From an uncultured Lachnospiraceae bacterium (GTDB lineage Bacteria; Bacillota; Clostridia; Lachnospirales; Lachnospiraceae), in the NCBI GenBank assembly GCA_949738465.1, contig CATJBQ010000126.1, positions 1 to 62,709 of the forward strand: a stretch of 62,709 nucleotides of DNA, written 5' to 3'. The position numbers and the translations under genes are program-made. Each line of letters begins with the position of its first letter. Positions within the stretch are counted from its first letter, which is position 1. Shown here one piece after another: positions 1 through 9,100 of the stretch. The notes beneath the pieces are model-generated. The model did not search any database, was not told the DNA's origin, and was given only the letters and a program-made list of their open reading frames with translations.

Positions 1-246
1 GATCTTAAGGCCCGAAAAAAGCTCCTTATTTTCCTCATTTTTCCCAGCGTCTCCGGTATCCTCAAAAAAATAGCGGAGCATGCTTAAGTTCAGGGTCTTT
101 CCAAAACGCCGGGGACGGGTGAAGAGGTTTACCTCCCCTCTTAGGTCCAATAATTCTTTGATAAACAGCGTCTTATCGATATAATAATATCCCTCATTGA
201 TTATTTTTTCAAAACTATCAACGCCTATGGGCAATGGTTTCTTCAT
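1..246 (-). CDS. AAA-ATPase / PD-(D/E)XK nuclease-fold family protein, N-terminal part (cut by window edge)
   Basis: Only the first 82 codons lie inside the window. The protein starts [20 protein letters not shown] and carries the family block '[12 protein letters not shown]...[21 protein letters not shown]', which contains the Walker-A-like RRFGKT segment of the AAA-ATPase_like family. It is a close paralogue of the complete gene at 29258-30955: the first 80 residues are nearly the same, and the ribosome site (GGAGGTGC before the ATG) is shared too. By homology the missing part should hold the rest of the ATPase and a C-terminal nuclease fold. Function is unknown; these genes are multi-copy in many Lachnospiraceae and Bacteroidetes genomes. 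Confidence 0.85.
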   Translation of the reverse strand, partial: MKKPLPIGVDSFEKIINEGYYYIDKTLFIKELLDLRGEVNLFTRPRRFGKTLNLSMLRYFFEDTGDAGKNEENKELFSGLKI

Positions 247-288
247 CCCGCACCTCCGTCTATTCTGTTTTGTATTCACTACAGCTCA

Positions 289-317
289 ATTATACGCTAT
301 TTTCAATACGCCAACAA
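289..317 (-). promoter_or_regulatory. Sigma-A-type promoter for the ATPase gene at the window start
   Basis: Read on the minus strand this is TTGTTG, 17 bases, TATAAT. The -10 box is exact and lies about 43 bases before the ATG at 246. It separates the ATPase gene from the carbohydrate operon that ends at 382. Confidence 0.6.
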
Positions 318-381
318 GTAGTTCCTGTATATTTCCAGAGCCAAAAATGCAGTTATCCCCATCAAGACAGACCATAACATT

Positions 382-2340
382 TCAAAAACAATACGGATTC
401 CTGGAAGCAAAAGTCACGATATGCTCCGAACAGGCCGCCTCCCTGCTGAAGGTCACATTCATTTTCGCATCCGCATTCACACGGGTGATCCGCAGCACCA
501 GCTTATTCTCGCCACGGTGCAGCCGCAGCCCCTCCACATGCACATTTTCCCCCGTCCAATTGTCGCAGCAGTCCCGTTTTGCCACAAGGGCTCCGTTGAC
601 GGTAAACCGGAACGGACAGGAATGCCCGATCTGTACGCACACCTCCATATCCTCCGGCGCGACCAGTACGCGGGAAAGGTAGACCGTGCAGGGGCCCCGG
701 AACCCCAACAGATCCTCCAGGCAGAAGCTGTCCTCGCGTATGCTTGCCAGTGTCTGCTCATAACCAGAGCCGGCGCACGGAACCTTCAACGGCTCGAACA
801 GCGCCTGCTCTGCCACAAACTCCGTATCGGTATCCGCAGCAAAATTCAGATGGAACTGGCGTACCTTATCCGTATCACTTCCCTGGACACAGGAATGGGC
901 CATCAGCTCATAGTAAGAAGAAACCTTCAACAGCGCTTCCGTAGTGCAGACCGGCTCCGTGCGCCAGAAGGGCCCGCACAGCTTCCAGGGCACGGCGCCG
1001 GCAAGGCCGAACCGTTTCCGGAATACGGCTTTCCCCCCGCTGCTGGCTGTAAGGGTAAAGATATTCTTGTCATAGACAAGCATGGCCTCCATCGGCAGCA
1101 TAAAAGTAACAGGGACCTGGCTCCGTGCGCCGGCAGGAAGCTCCAGCGCAAAATCCGGCCGGAAGCAGAGGATTCCGTTTACGCTGTCAATCCGGCAGTC
1201 CAGTGCGACCCCGCTGCCGCCCCGGTTCTCAAAGCACAGCGTAACCTCCCGGCTCTCCCCCAGGGCGATGGAGGGCTCCATATCCTGGTACAGCACCTGC
1301 ACAGACACCGGCTCTGGAGGCGCAAAATCAAACTGCACCTGGGGCGCGTCCGTAACTGCAACACAGGGATTTATGGTTTTGGAAAACTGTATGCCAAGCT
1401 TTGCAATATCCTCCGCCAGGTCAAAAATCCGGTTGCTGCGCCGGCTGCTCTCCACGCCGAGAGCATAGGTAACTTCCGTAAGATCGTATGCATGCATCAA
1501 TTCATCCGCCCCCCGCAGCAGGCCGATGACCGCTCCCGCAGTGGCACAGGTGCAGTCCGTATCAAAGCCACAGTTCAATGCAAGGAGGCTTGTCCTGATA
1601 ATGTCCCCCTCCCCCAGCAGAAGGGCCGCCAGGGTGATCCCCATATTTTGATACAGATTCGTGCAGTCTGGATGGCCGTACCGGAACAGCATCTTGCCCA
1701 GCACGGCCTTCATGTCCCCATACGCTTCACACAATTCCCGGGTAAAACAGACCAGGCCCCGGAACTTCGAATCACCAGGCAGAACTGTCAGCGCCTTGTC
1801 CAGCAGAACATGAATATCGCTCTCAAAAAAGGCTTCGCTCTCCAGAGCAGCCAGAAAGCGCTCCGCCCAGATCGATTCGCCAAAATGGTCCAGCTGCCCG
1901 TCCCGGGAGGCAAACTCGCTAGCCAGCGCCATATTGCCCACGCTCACGCACCCCCACAACTCCGAACGGATGGGACAGCCCATCCCTTCCGTATAATAAT
2001 CGTTGCAAAACTTCCCGGAATAAGGTGGATCAATACCGCGGCTGTAATTCTTGCGCATGACGGCATACTCTCCGGGGGAATAGGGGCAGTGGTTGGCGAA
2101 CCGGTCCAGCAGGTCGTAAGAGGTAAAATGCTCCCCCTTCTGCTCCAGTACATCCAGCCACAGCACCTGCAGGTCAAGATCATCGTTGGGCAGATCGCAG
2201 TTGATCATTTGGGGGCTGTAGGGCAATTCCATGGGCATCTTGATGCCCTCATAAGGCGCTCCGATGTTGCCGGAAACAGCCTTCCCGATAAAACAGCCGT
2301 AGATCTTGTCAAGATAAGTTTTGTAAGAAATGCTTTTCAT
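382..2340 (-). CDS. ADP-ribosylglycohydrolase-family protein with C-terminal beta-sandwich region
   Basis: A 652-residue protein. Residues about 1-320 match the ADP-ribosylglycohydrolase (ARH/DraG) fold: an N-terminal GCFIGKAVSGNIGAPYEG segment, an early acidic metal motif NDDLD (about residue 52), and the late motif GFDTDCTCATAGAVIG (about residue 258), equivalent to the DTD metal site of the family. The second half looks like beta-rich accessory domains. There is no signal peptide, so it is probably cytoplasmic. The start is backed by GGGAGGG before the ATG. It is the last gene of the carbohydrate operon, 14 bases after the neighbouring glycosidase candidate, so its substrate may be a glycan-derived glycoside rather than ADP-ribosylated protein; that is inference. 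Confidence 0.85.
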   Translation of the reverse strand: MKSISYKTYLDKIYGCFIGKAVSGNIGAPYEGIKMPMELPYSPQMINCDLPNDDLDLQVLWLDVLEQKGEHFTSYDLLDRFANHCPYSPGEYAVMRKNYSRGIDPPYSGKFCNDYYTEGMGCPIRSELWGCVSVGNMALASEFASRDGQLDHFGESIWAERFLAALESEAFFESDIHVLLDKALTVLPGDSKFRGLVCFTRELCEAYGDMKAVLGKMLFRYGHPDCTNLYQNMGITLAALLLGEGDIIRTSLLALNCGFDTDCTCATAGAVIGLLRGADELMHAYDLTEVTYALGVESSRRSNRIFDLAEDIAKLGIQFSKTINPCVAVTDAPQVQFDFAPPEPVSVQVLYQDMEPSIALGESREVTLCFENRGGSGVALDCRIDSVNGILCFRPDFALELPAGARSQVPVTFMLPMEAMLVYDKNIFTLTASSGGKAVFRKRFGLAGAVPWKLCGPFWRTEPVCTTEALLKVSSYYELMAHSCVQGSDTDKVRQFHLNFAADTDTEFVAEQALFEPLKVPCAGSGYEQTLASIREDSFCLEDLLGFRGPCTVYLSRVLVAPEDMEVCVQIGHSCPFRFTVNGALVAKRDCCDNWTGENVHVEGLRLHRGENKLVLRITRVNADAKMNVTFSREAACSEHIVTFASRNPYCF

Positions 2341-2354
2341 TTGGTCCCTCCCTT

Positions 2355-4721
2355 TCAGGAATATATTTCCATCTTTTCAATCTCAATCGGTCTTAAAATG
2401 GAAAATCTCGTCAGATTATCCTTCATCTTTTCCCCAAGATTCCCCTTGACCTTTATCCTTGTGGCCGCTGCCCCGCCCTGGGCCAGAGGAACGTAGGCCG
2501 GGCTTGTAATTCTGTCATAACTGCAAGCATCCACTTGCACATGAATGGAATCCCCCTGGTAATAAATCGCCAGCGTTCTCTTTTTTGTGCTTTCGGATCC
2601 CACCTTTTCAGAAAGATCAGCATAATATTCCTTTTCCTGCTCCCCTTCCTGCTTCAGCTCAACGGGAACCCTTCTTACCTCCGCTTTTTGCCTTCTTTTT
2701 ACATCTTCATGCTCCACCATCGTAAGGACCACCGCCTGACCTGGCTCCAAATGCAGGGCCGCAGTTTCCTGCCGGCAGCGCAGCCGCCCAGTCCGCTCAT
2801 TTAAGAAATCCTCCAGCAGCAGATCCTTCCCTCCCGTCTCAACCTCTACGGAGCAAGCCGACGGCTTTTCATTATGTACAAAATATTCCGTTTTTCCATC
2901 CTTGTCATAACGCATCACCCGTAAAAGCGTCTTATCGCCATGCACCTTCAGAGAAGCCATGCCTTCTTTTTCCAGAGAAACTGCTATTTCTTCCATCTCG
3001 TCCTGCTGCTTGGAGGGAATATAGTAAACCTTTTTTGTTTCCCCAATCTCTCGCAGCTGCTCCCTCGTCCGCCGGGACACATACTGCCTGTAGGGCACGA
3101 TCAGGCAGGCGTACTCCCCGATGCGGTCCAGCTTATCCTCCGGCAGAAACACAAAATTGATCTGATGCTCCATGAGCACCTTGGCAACGCCGTCCATATC
3201 CGCAAAGGAACGGCCGCTCCACTCCCCCTCCACATCATACAGCACGGCCACAGGCGCATAGGCCCTGCCGCCGCTGAACCGCTCGCACATGGCAGCCATA
3301 TAGCGTCCCAGCATACAGCAGCCCTCAAAGGCCGGATTTTTGCCATTTCCATAAAAATGCGGCGGACAGTCCCCATTGGGAAATATGGGAGAAAAGGCGT
3401 GAGGAATAAACATATTGATCCCCCGGACAAGCATGTGGTTGGTCAGAAACAGCATTTCCTGGATACTCTCGCCCCAGCCGTAGGCGCCAAAGACCTCGCA
3501 AAGGGCACGGCCCTCCTTCCCCTCATCTAAGGCCGCCTCCGAGGAGGCCAGCTTTGCCAGGGAATAGTTGAAGAACAGAGGATCGGCATAGCCGCCGGAG
3601 ATGGGCGCAATGTGGCGATTCTCATAAAAGGGCTTGATCTGATGCAGCACAACATCTACCGCCGCATAATCCGCCCCCTGCTGGCTGCGAAAATAATGGC
3701 CTGCGGAACAGGAAAGCCGCCGGTGGGCTCCGGAATCCTCCAGAATATGCCCGCCGTATACCAGCCCCCGTGCATGACACCAGGCAGAAAGCTGTCCGCA
3801 GAAATTCTTCGCATACGCTCTGGTGATCACATTCATATAGGCGCAGCGCACCGCTGACGTATCCTGGCCGATGTCATACCACAGCGCCAGCATATGTCTG
3901 GTGCCAAAATCGGAAAGCTTCTCCCCCTCCTCCGCCCCCTGCTCCCACAAGCCGTCCCGCCAGGGGTATGCCATCCCCAACATTCCCACCGTGCGGGCAC
4001 AGTGATGAACCCCCAGCAGGAACTGGGGATGGGTAACCCCATTGGCAAAACGCGGTTCATCCGAGAAGAAGCCCTCAAAGGTTCCCGCGTAGCGTCCATT
4101 CTCCACAAAATGCTGATAGTGGGGCTCATATACGGTCTCGATCAGCTTATAGACAGATTCGGGATTCAGCATATCGATATAATTCTTCCGGTTCTTCTCC
4201 CAGCCGCCCCATGTCTTCATGATAACCACCAGCCGGGAGGGAACGCCGTCATACTCAAACGCAACGATATCATCTGTCACGTACTCTGCCATATCCCTGA
4301 TGTCCACCACCACATTTTCCGCAAGGCGGACCAGAAATACCCCAAGCACCTCATCCTGTTCTTCGATCTCCTCTTTGGTTCGAAGAAGCATGCGGATCTT
4401 TCCCTTCCTGCCCTCAATATCCACGTTCTCCGCCTTGATCCGGCAGGGGCGGAGGGGAGAATCATCTGTGATCTTTCCAGCCGCGCTTCCCGTGGGGTAG
4501 CTTTTATCGTCCAGCAGCCACATTTTCATTCCCAGCTCTTTGGTGTATGCCAGTATCTGATCCATGGTGCGCCACCACCGCTCCCCACAGAAATCCGGGT
4601 ACACCCGGGACTCCACGCAAAATGCATTGGCTCCGCTTTTTCGGATCGCCAGAATCTCTTTTCTGATACTCTCCATATCATCATTTTCAATCCACAAAAA
4701 TGGATAAATATGTTCTGTCAT
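2355..4721 (-). CDS. Putative glycoside hydrolase (GH106-like / uncharacterised TIM-barrel glycosidase)
   Basis: A 788-residue protein without signal peptide. The start was set at MTEHIYPFLW because GGGAG lies 6-7 bases before that ATG; an ATG eight codons upstream has no such site. Seen motifs: an N-terminal block on isolating sugar-active residues (WLLDDKSYPTGSAAG, about residue 70-85), which resembles the 'DExxWPSG' block of large GH106-type clan-A-like enzymes, and EGFFSDEPRF (about residue 220), a typical acidic 'DEP' strand end of TIM-barrel glycosidases. The C-terminal 200 residues look beta-rich. The substrate cannot be read from the sequence. It sits between two other probable sugar-processing enzymes in one operon. 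Confidence 0.7.
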   Translation of the reverse strand: MTEHIYPFLWIENDDMESIRKEILAIRKSGANAFCVESRVYPDFCGERWWRTMDQILAYTKELGMKMWLLDDKSYPTGSAAGKITDDSPLRPCRIKAENVDIEGRKGKIRMLLRTKEEIEEQDEVLGVFLVRLAENVVVDIRDMAEYVTDDIVAFEYDGVPSRLVVIMKTWGGWEKNRKNYIDMLNPESVYKLIETVYEPHYQHFVENGRYAGTFEGFFSDEPRFANGVTHPQFLLGVHHCARTVGMLGMAYPWRDGLWEQGAEEGEKLSDFGTRHMLALWYDIGQDTSAVRCAYMNVITRAYAKNFCGQLSAWCHARGLVYGGHILEDSGAHRRLSCSAGHYFRSQQGADYAAVDVVLHQIKPFYENRHIAPISGGYADPLFFNYSLAKLASSEAALDEGKEGRALCEVFGAYGWGESIQEMLFLTNHMLVRGINMFIPHAFSPIFPNGDCPPHFYGNGKNPAFEGCCMLGRYMAAMCERFSGGRAYAPVAVLYDVEGEWSGRSFADMDGVAKVLMEHQINFVFLPEDKLDRIGEYACLIVPYRQYVSRRTREQLREIGETKKVYYIPSKQQDEMEEIAVSLEKEGMASLKVHGDKTLLRVMRYDKDGKTEYFVHNEKPSACSVEVETGGKDLLLEDFLNERTGRLRCRQETAALHLEPGQAVVLTMVEHEDVKRRQKAEVRRVPVELKQEGEQEKEYYADLSEKVGSESTKKRTLAIYYQGDSIHVQVDACSYDRITSPAYVPLAQGGAAATRIKVKGNLGEKMKDNLTRFSILRPIEIEKMEIYS

Positions 4722-4787
4722 GTATTCTCCCTGTCTCTTCTCCATTTTTTATTAGTACAGCATTATGGAAATAGCCATGCTATACCA

Positions 4788-4814
4788 GGAAGCGGCAAAA
4801 TTTTTGCCGCTTCC
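4788..4814 (-). terminator. GC-rich palindrome between operon genes, terminator-like
   Basis: GGAAGCGGC and GCCGCTTCC form a perfect 9-bp stem around an A/T core just after the stop of the gene at 4824-6152. No clear U-tract follows the stem on the minus strand, so it may be an attenuating or mRNA-stabilising hairpin rather than a full terminator. Confidence 0.45.
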
Positions 4815-4823
4815 CATCACACA

Positions 4824-6152
4824 TCAAGTTCTCTTACAATCTGGCAGGATAAACATACCTGCACCGGGAGGAAGGGCTGCCGTATAAGTCCCATGCAAGA
4901 GCGCTTCCTCCCTCTTTTTTCCCTGTACATATACAACTGCATTCTGTGCATTTGCAAAAGTAATGTTCACCCTGGAGGACGTATCATCCGCCGGGTCCGT
5001 AACGTTCACCAGCACATACCCACTCCGCCCCTTGGAATCCTTCAGACAGCCAATGATCGTATCCTGGTCCGCCGCTGCCTCCTGAATATGGGGATCACGG
5101 TAATCCGGAAGCCCTGCCAGCAGGCCGGCACGGTCAGTGCCCGTAAGCTTCATAGTTCCCTGCCAGTTGAAATCCAGATACTCCTGCTCCATGCTTCGTA
5201 TCTCCTCATTGGCCTCCTTTACCAATGGATAGACCTCTGTATTTGTGGATCCATCCCCATGGATCATAGCATGGTAGATCTCCTCTGTTTTGCTGTCGGC
5301 CGAACCCCAATGATCCCAATAGGTAAAATAGGTGATCCTTTTCATCCCATAAGCCAGCGCGCAGTATAGCTGATACGTATAATAGGACTTTTTATCCATT
5401 ACACGGCAGCCGATCTCTCCGGTCCGCTTATACCGCACAGCCATGGACTGCACCGTAACTCCGCAGTCCAGCTTTCCCTGGGCCGCCACGGCAGCCAGTT
5501 CCAGATTTTTCAGATACTCCTTGCGTATGGTCTTGGCATCAAAAGGATAAAAATCATAATCAATCCGTCCCAGACAGGAGCCGAATCCCTTTAGGTAATG
5601 CAGATAATTTTCTTCCTCCCGATAGCTGGAGCTGTTCTCGATCTCCACCGTCAGATTGGCATACATGGGCAGCAGGGAGGTAAACAGCTCCTTTCCCTGC
5701 ATCCCATCCTGCGTCCTCAGAAACTCTGCTGCCGCCCGATACTTAGAAAGAGACGATATTCCCGGCTCGTCTGCCATCATAAGCCCCTTAAAATTCTCAA
5801 CGCTCCCAAGGTCGGAGAGCATGGCGGTAAGCTGTGGGCCAGCCGCCTTAAGAGACTGTTTCCCCCACAGCACTTCATTTAACACATGAGACTCCACGAT
5901 CACATCGATCCCGTGTCTGTTCGCCAGCTCCATATACCTGCAAAGATCGCTTCCGGTAAAATCCTCTGCAAGGCTCTCATTGCCGTTCCCATCATAATTT
6001 TTCCCGTACACAGCATCATATTCCGAGAGCACAAAATCAAAGCCCAAAGCCCTATAGCGGGCAAACTCCTCATCCCTGCGCCAATCAGTAGGGTACGCTT
6101 TTGTTCCCCGCCGTGGTCCGCAATAAGCTCCGATGCTGAGTCTTCTGGTCAT
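4824..6152 (-). CDS. Putative TIM-barrel glycoside hydrolase (family not assigned)
   Basis: A 442-residue protein starting MTRRLSIGAYCGPRRGT; the start is chosen because AAGGAGAGG precedes this ATG, although the frame is open further upstream. It shows TIM-barrel-like features: 'ALGFDFVLSEYDAVYG', 'HGIDVIVESH', 'GLMMADEPGIS' (about residue 125, an acidic DEP motif at a strand end) and 'YGMKRITYFTYWDHWG', typical of beta-galactosidase-like clan-A barrels. The last 100 residues (LVNVTDPADD..., AALPPGAGMFIL) look like a beta-sandwich cap. There is no signal peptide. Its 5' end overlaps the preceding giant gene by 68 bases. The exact GH family and substrate are not determinable here. Confidence 0.65.
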   Translation of the reverse strand: MTRRLSIGAYCGPRRGTKAYPTDWRRDEEFARYRALGFDFVLSEYDAVYGKNYDGNGNESLAEDFTGSDLCRYMELANRHGIDVIVESHVLNEVLWGKQSLKAAGPQLTAMLSDLGSVENFKGLMMADEPGISSLSKYRAAAEFLRTQDGMQGKELFTSLLPMYANLTVEIENSSSYREEENYLHYLKGFGSCLGRIDYDFYPFDAKTIRKEYLKNLELAAVAAQGKLDCGVTVQSMAVRYKRTGEIGCRVMDKKSYYTYQLYCALAYGMKRITYFTYWDHWGSADSKTEEIYHAMIHGDGSTNTEVYPLVKEANEEIRSMEQEYLDFNWQGTMKLTGTDRAGLLAGLPDYRDPHIQEAAADQDTIIGCLKDSKGRSGYVLVNVTDPADDTSSRVNITFANAQNAVVYVQGKKREEALLHGTYTAALPPGAGMFILPDCKRT

Positions 6153-9100
6153 TTTCCTCTCCTTCCTGGTTATTTGTTTCATCTGGAACCGCCTCCTGAA
6201 GGATCCTGCGGCTTTCGGGATCCTCCCATATATCCGCCGTCCGGACCGGATCCTGCAGCGCCATCCTGGCAGCCGCTGTTTTTTTCGGCATTTCAGATAA
6301 CTGCCGCCATGCTCCGTCCGTATACTGGAAGATCGCTTTCTTAAACTGTACGATGTAATCATCGGCAGCATAGTTCGGATCGCCGATCCACCGTCCGTAG
6401 AGCCCGTCTATCACAACGATGGTTCCTTCCGTAGCAGTGACACCGCCATCCCCCAGACCAACATAATACTGACCCGTAAACTTCTTCAATGCACAGCCGG
6501 TGTTCAAGACGCCATCCACATATACGCCTCCGGTAATAAGCGTTGGTGCTTCTGCCCAACTGTCCTGCGTATAGAAATCATCTGCCGGCGTTGTTGCAAT
6601 CCAGAGACTGGTGGTGTCTCCGCCATTCAGTCCCACATCCACACTCAAGCCCGGTGTCTCATCCAGCTTCTTCCAGTTCCCATTCTTGTACTGGAAGATC
6701 GCTTTCTTAAACTGTACAGTGTAATCATCGACAGCATAGTTCGGATCGCCGGCCCACCGTCCGTAAAGCCCGTCCATCACAACGACAGTTCCTTCCGTAA
6801 CATTGACGCCGCCATCCGTCAGAGCAATATAATACTGACCCGTAAACTTCTTCAATGCACAGCTATTGTTCAGGACGCCATCCACATAGATACCTCCGGT
6901 AATAGGCGTCTGGGTTTCCGCCCAACTGTCCTGCGTATAGAAATCATCTGCCGGCGTTGTTGCAATCCATAGGCAGGTGGTATCTCCACCGTTCAGTCCC
7001 ACATCCACACTTACGTCCGGGATCTCATCCAACTGCTTCCAGTTTCCAGCTTTGTACTGGAAAACTGCCCTGTTGAATTTCACCGTGTATCCGTCTCCGT
7101 AAGAGGGATCCTCCGTTCCTCTGCCATAGGTTCCTTCCAATACAACAACCGTACCCTCTGCTGCTTCCTCCTTCAGGATCAGTTGATAAGCTCCCCAGTT
7201 ATACTTCTCTAACCTGCACGCGGGAACCAGTTTTCCGTTCACATAGATTCCTCCCGCGGCCACCTGCGGTAAACCAACAGCATTCTGACCATTATTTGGA
7301 TAGAGATCATCCGCTGCGTCCGGTGTGAGCCAGAAGCTTTTTGCATCTATGCCCGAATCAAATGTGACAGTTACCACCTTCTCCTCCGGTTCTTCCGGGA
7401 TCTCCGGCTCCTCCGGGATCTCATCCAATTGCTGCCAGCTTCCATTCTTGTACTGGAAGATTGCCTTGTTGAATTTCACCGTATAACCGTCTCCGTAGGA
7501 GGGATCACTGGTTTCTCTGCCATAGGTTCCTTCCAATACAACAACCGTTCCCTCCGTTGCCGGCTTATTCAAGGTCAACAGATAATCTCCCCATGCATAC
7601 TTCTCGAACTTACACGCGGGGACCAATTCTCCCTTCACATAGATTCCACCTGTGACTACCTGCGGCAAACCAATGGCATCCTGACCGGCATTTGGATAGA
7701 GATCATCCGGGGTATCCGGATGGATCCAGAAGCTTCCTGCGCCCCCGCCCGGAGATAATGTGACATTTACCACCTGCTCCTCCGGTTCTTCAGGCTCCTC
7801 CGGTTCTTCCGGGATCTCATCCAATTGCTGCCAGCTTCCACTCTTGTACCGGAAGATTACCTCGGTGAATCTGACCGTGTAATCGTCCCCGCAGAAAGGA
7901 TCCTCCGTTCCCCGTCCATAAACGCCGTCCAACACAACAACTGTCTCCGCCGCTCTGCTGTGGGCTAACGGCTTATTCAGCACGATCCGGTAATCTCCCC
8001 ATGGGTACTTCTCCAGACTACACGCAGGAGCCAGCTCTCCATTCACATAGATTCCGCCTGTGATCACCTGGGGCAGACCAATGGCATCCTGACCGGCATT
8101 TGGATAGAAATCGTCCGGTGTATCCGGATGGATCCAGAAGCTTCCTCCGTCCTCCCCCGGAACCAGCGTGACAGTTACCACCTTCTCCTCTGGCGGACCC
8201 ACTTCTTCTTCGCCCTCGTTCCATCCTCCATTCCGGTATTGGAATACGACGCGATCAAATGTAACCGTGTAATCATCGCCGTAGGCAGGATCGTCGGTTC
8301 CCCGTCCATAAACTCCGTCCAATACAATTACGGTTCCTTCCGCTGCCGGCTTATCCAGCACGATCTGATAATCTCCCCATGCATACTTCTCTAATCTGCA
8401 TGCAGTGTTCCGTTCCCCATTCACATAGATCCCGCCTGTTACCGCCTGGGGCAGGCCAATGGCATCCTGACCGGCATTTGGATAGAAATCATCCGGTGTA
8501 TCCGGGTGGATCCAGAAGCCTCCTCTTGCCTCCCCCGGAACCAGCGTAACAGTTATCTTTTCCTCCTGGGGCGGACCCACTTCTTCTTCGCCCTCGTTCC
8601 ATCCTCCATTCCGGTATTGGAATACCGCCCGTCTGAATGTAACCTTGTAATCATCACCGTATGCGGGATCGCCGGTTCCCCGTCCATAGATGCCGTCCAA
8701 TACGACTACGGTGCCTTCCGCTGCCGGTTTATCCAGCACGATCTGATAATCTCCCCATGCATATTTCTCCAATCTGCATGCGGTGTTTCGTTCCCCATTC
8801 ACATAGATTCCGCCTGTGATTACCTGGGGTACACCAACGGCATCCTGGCCGGCATTGGGATAGAGACCGTCGGGTGTGTCCGGATGGATCCAGAAGCTTC
8901 CTCTCGCCTCGCCTGGAACCAGCGTGACAGTTATGTTTGTATTGTTACTCTTTGTTCTCCACACGTTGTCCACGCACAGCGTAAGCCCCCGCTCTGCCAA
9001 GAGCCCGGCCTCCTGTACCTCGATGTTTTCCCCAAAGCACCCATGGAAGACAAGCTGACGCTGATAGTAGAATTTTCTTCCCACATCCTCAGCCCGGATC

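Noticed and set aside
421-2496. Long plus-strand open frame (691 codons) opposite the ADP-ribosylglycohydrolase gene
   Set aside because: It is antisense to a gene with clear family motifs and a good ribosome site; the product has no domain and a composition typical of a shadow frame.
3894-5369. Plus-strand open frame of 491 codons
   Set aside because: It runs across two minus-strand genes and the gap between them, has no recognisable domain and no ribosome site.
6290-8934. Regular repeats that could be taken for a CRISPR array
   Set aside because: Periods are 360-408 bases, all in frame and translated into conserved protein units; there are no short unique spacers.
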